From contig BPKE01000001.1 of the NCBI GenBank assembly GCA_026004975.1, positions 309,788 to 373,787 of the forward strand: a stretch of DNA of 64,000 nucleotides, written 5' to 3'. Source of the stretch: Gammaproteobacteria bacterium (GTDB lineage Bacteria > Pseudomonadota > Gammaproteobacteria > HTCC5015). The notes under the pieces were generated by a model, which saw nothing but the letters and a program-made list of their open reading frames with translations, searched no databases and was not told the origin of the DNA. The translations under genes were made by a program, and so were the position numbers. Of this stretch, positions 62,684 through 64,000 are shown piece after piece. Numbering within the stretch: position 1 is the first letter of the stretch; every line of letters starts with the position of its first letter.

Positions 62684-63216
62684 TCCGCCGCCCGCTGCGC
62701 GCCCTGCTCGATCGGGTGGACCGGCTCTACCGGCGCCTGCGGCGCCTGCAGCCGGTCGGCGAGGCGCTCTACGTCGGCCGCGCCCGGCACCGCGGCCCGG
62801 CCTTGACCTTGCCGGACGGCACGCGCGTGGAACCGGGCGCGCCGATCGCCGAACTGCATTTCAACAACCAGCATTTCGCGGCGCTGGCGGCCGCCGGCGG
62901 CGACCCCGGCCGGCGTTTCGCCGCGGCCTTCCTGGCGAGCCTCGAGGCCCTGGCGGGGGCCTGCCGGGAAGGCGGGCCGTTCGCCGAGGTCGTCGCCTTC
63001 CACGCCCTGTCCTGGTTGCCGCCGCACGGCCGCCGCATCGGCTTCCTCGCCCGGCCGGCGGCGGCCGGTCCGGCCATGCTCTGGCGACGGCTGTGGTTCG
63101 CGCTGCTGGTCTGGACCTACGTGCCGGACAGCCGCCGGCGGCCCGGCGGCCGCCCGAGCGAGTACTGGCTCGGGCGCCGCGCCCTGCTCGCGCGCTTCGG
63201 AGGGCGTGGGCCGTGA
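62680..63216 (+). CDS. YkoP-like protein
   Basis: 178 residues, basic N-terminus (MIRRPLRALLDRVDRLYRRL). The core LYVGRARHRGPALTLPDGTR and IAELHFNNQHFAALA fits the YkoP-like domain found beside MGDG-like glycosyltransferases and polysaccharide deacetylases. One moderately hydrophobic stretch (LWRRLWFALLVWTYVPD) could associate with the membrane. Overlaps both neighbours by four bases, so the three are one translation-coupled unit. Function is not established. Confidence 0.75.
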   Translation: MIRRPLRALLDRVDRLYRRLRRLQPVGEALYVGRARHRGPALTLPDGTRVEPGAPIAELHFNNQHFAALAAAGGDPGRRFAAAFLASLEALAGACREGGPFAEVVAFHALSWLPPHGRRIGFLARPAAAGPAMLWRRLWFALLVWTYVPDSRRRPGGRPSEYWLGRRALLARFGGRGP

Positions 63217-63836
63217 GCCGCCGACGACCGCGGCTGGACGTGAGCCCTGCGGCGCGGCTTGCGCTGCCCGCCTGGGCCGGGATGCACCTGACCTTCGACG
63301 ACGGGCCGGACCCCGACTGGACGCCGCGGCTGCTCGATCTGCTCGAACGTCACGGGGTGCGCGCCGCCTTCTTCGTGCTCGGCCGGGCGGCACGGCGGGC
63401 GCCGGCGCTGGTCCGGCGCGCCGCGGCGGCCGGTCACCTGATCGGCCTGCACGGCGATGTCCATCCCCATCCCCGCTGGTGCGGCGCGAAACGGGCGCGC
63501 CGCGAGGTGCTCGACGGCCACGCCGCCCTGGCCGATGTGCTGGGCGGCGCGCCGGGCTGGTTCCGGCCCCCGCACGGCGTGCTCCACCCCGCCATGGCGG
63601 AGGCCGCCGCCGAGCTCGGCCTGGAATGCGTCGGCTGGACGCTGAGCGCGATCGACTGGGGCCCGCTGGGCCGCCGGGCCTGGATCGCCCGGCGGCTGGC
63701 CCGGGCGCGGCCGGGCGACGTGGTCCTGCTGCACGACGCGCCGCGGCGCCTCAACCGGCCCGACCAGGGCCTGCCGGCCCTGGCGGACTGGCTCGCACGA
63801 CGCGCCTCAGCGCAAGCGCAAGGCGCCGGGCGCTGA
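63213..63836 (+). CDS. polysaccharide deacetylase family protein
   Basis: 207-residue NodB-type domain. GMHLTFDDGPDPDWTPRLLD (DD pair), LIGLHGDVHPHPRW (His metal motif, slightly altered from H-x3-H), WFRPPHGVLHPAM, and DVVLLHDA at the end. No signal peptide visible, so a cytoplasmic-face role on a glycolipid is possible. GTG 63213 overlaps the YkoP-like stop (GTGA). Confidence 0.85.
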   Translation: MSRRRPRLDVSPAARLALPAWAGMHLTFDDGPDPDWTPRLLDLLERHGVRAAFFVLGRAARRAPALVRRAAAAGHLIGLHGDVHPHPRWCGAKRARREVLDGHAALADVLGGAPGWFRPPHGVLHPAMAEAAAELGLECVGWTLSAIDWGPLGRRAWIARRLARARPGDVVLLHDAPRRLNRPDQGLPALADWLARRASAQAQGAGR

Positions 63837-64000
63837 AGACGAAGACGAGGCCCCGCCGTCCTGGCGCGACGGCCGACCGGGCGCGGGCCGCGGCGCCGGC
63901 CGCCCCGGCAAAGCCCCCGGCGCCTTGAGCGGCACGGCCGGGGTCGCATCCGGCTTCTCGCAGCGCACGCTGTAGGCGACCGGCGCGCTCGAGACCTTCA
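63807..64000 (-). CDS. C-terminal end of an unknown minus-strand gene
   Basis: Open frame entering from the right edge and ending TGA at 63807-63809. The visible 63 or so residues include VAYSVRCEKPDATPAV followed by a Pro/Ala/Arg-rich and Ser-rich tail, low complexity. It overlaps the end of the convergent deacetylase by 30 bp. Too little is present to identify it, and a shadow frame cannot be excluded. Confidence 0.4.
   Translation of the reverse strand, partial: KVSSAPVAYSVRCEKPDATPAVPLKAPGALPGRPAPRPAPGRPSRQDGGASSSSSAPGALRLR

Noticed and set aside
1..64000. CRISPR arrays, tRNA, rRNA, phage attachment sites
   Set aside because: No regularly spaced repeats, cloverleaf or rRNA stretches were noticed by reading; a covariance-model scan was not possible here.

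Overview
The window is very GC-rich chromosomal DNA from what looks like a Gammaproteobacterium. The order pgi, panD-panC-panB, deoxynucleoside kinase, folK, pcnB, cysG is typical of that class. An exosortase-A-type exopolysaccharide locus and an arsenosugar locus suggest an environmental, perhaps sulfur-oxidising (Chromatiales/Ectothiorhodospiraceae-like) lineage. The lineage is inferred from gene content only. Codons are packed with G/C, so most long ORFs on the opposite strand are shadows. Many neighbouring genes overlap by four bases (ATGA or GTGA).

Layout. 1-2149: a pair of exported proteins (TPR protein cut by the window edge, and a small coiled-coil protein). 2239-10085: housekeeping genes on the minus strand. 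10222-13998: a sodium/sugar symporter convergent with galK-galT, with a perfect GC hairpin between them. 14066-15133: AI-2E/PerM family transporter. 15134-20728: a lower-GC accessory island. It holds an orphan gene, three nested insertion sequences (an IS3/IS407-type element inside an IS256-type transposase that lies inside an IS5-type element), a YecR-like lipoprotein and a frameshifted small gene with ADP-ribosyltransferase-like motifs.

20729-46574: a polysaccharide region. The first minus-strand operon runs 26865 to 20729. It has a WbpD-like N-acetyltransferase, a UDP-GlcNAc 2-epimerase, a Gfo/Idh oxidoreductase, a deacetylase and an acyl-carrier module (ACP, SDR, AMP ligase). The second runs 46574 to 29485. 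It has the export lipoprotein, chain-length protein, tyrosine autokinase, ATPase fused to an FHA domain, FemAB, four glycosyltransferases, amidotransferase, sugar-nucleotide dehydrogenase, flippase, O-ligase and deacetylase. These are the families that accompany exosortase A (XrtA), but no exosortase gene is present. The two glycosyltransferases between which it would normally be expected overlap by 4 bp.

46928-52222: diverging from this operon is a single 1764-codon ORF, the most unusual object here. It reads as three exported proteins in tandem: Kelch/Ig-like, RIFT-barrel/toroid lyase-like, and parallel beta-helix lipoprotein. Each of the first two ends in a Gly-rich/hydrophobic/Arg sorting tail that runs straight into the signal peptide of the next module.

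52232-60598: prfC, then (read in transcription order from 60598) an arsenosugar operon: arsS, TMEM64-dihydrolipoamide-dehydrogenase-like fusion, DUF547 protein, GT2, arsM and a PiT phosphate transporter. Divergent from it are a frameshifted AhpD-like gene (60727) and a trio of MGDG-synthase-like glycosyltransferase, YkoP-like protein and polysaccharide deacetylase. The C-terminus of another minus-strand gene enters at the right edge. No tRNA, rRNA or CRISPR array was seen.
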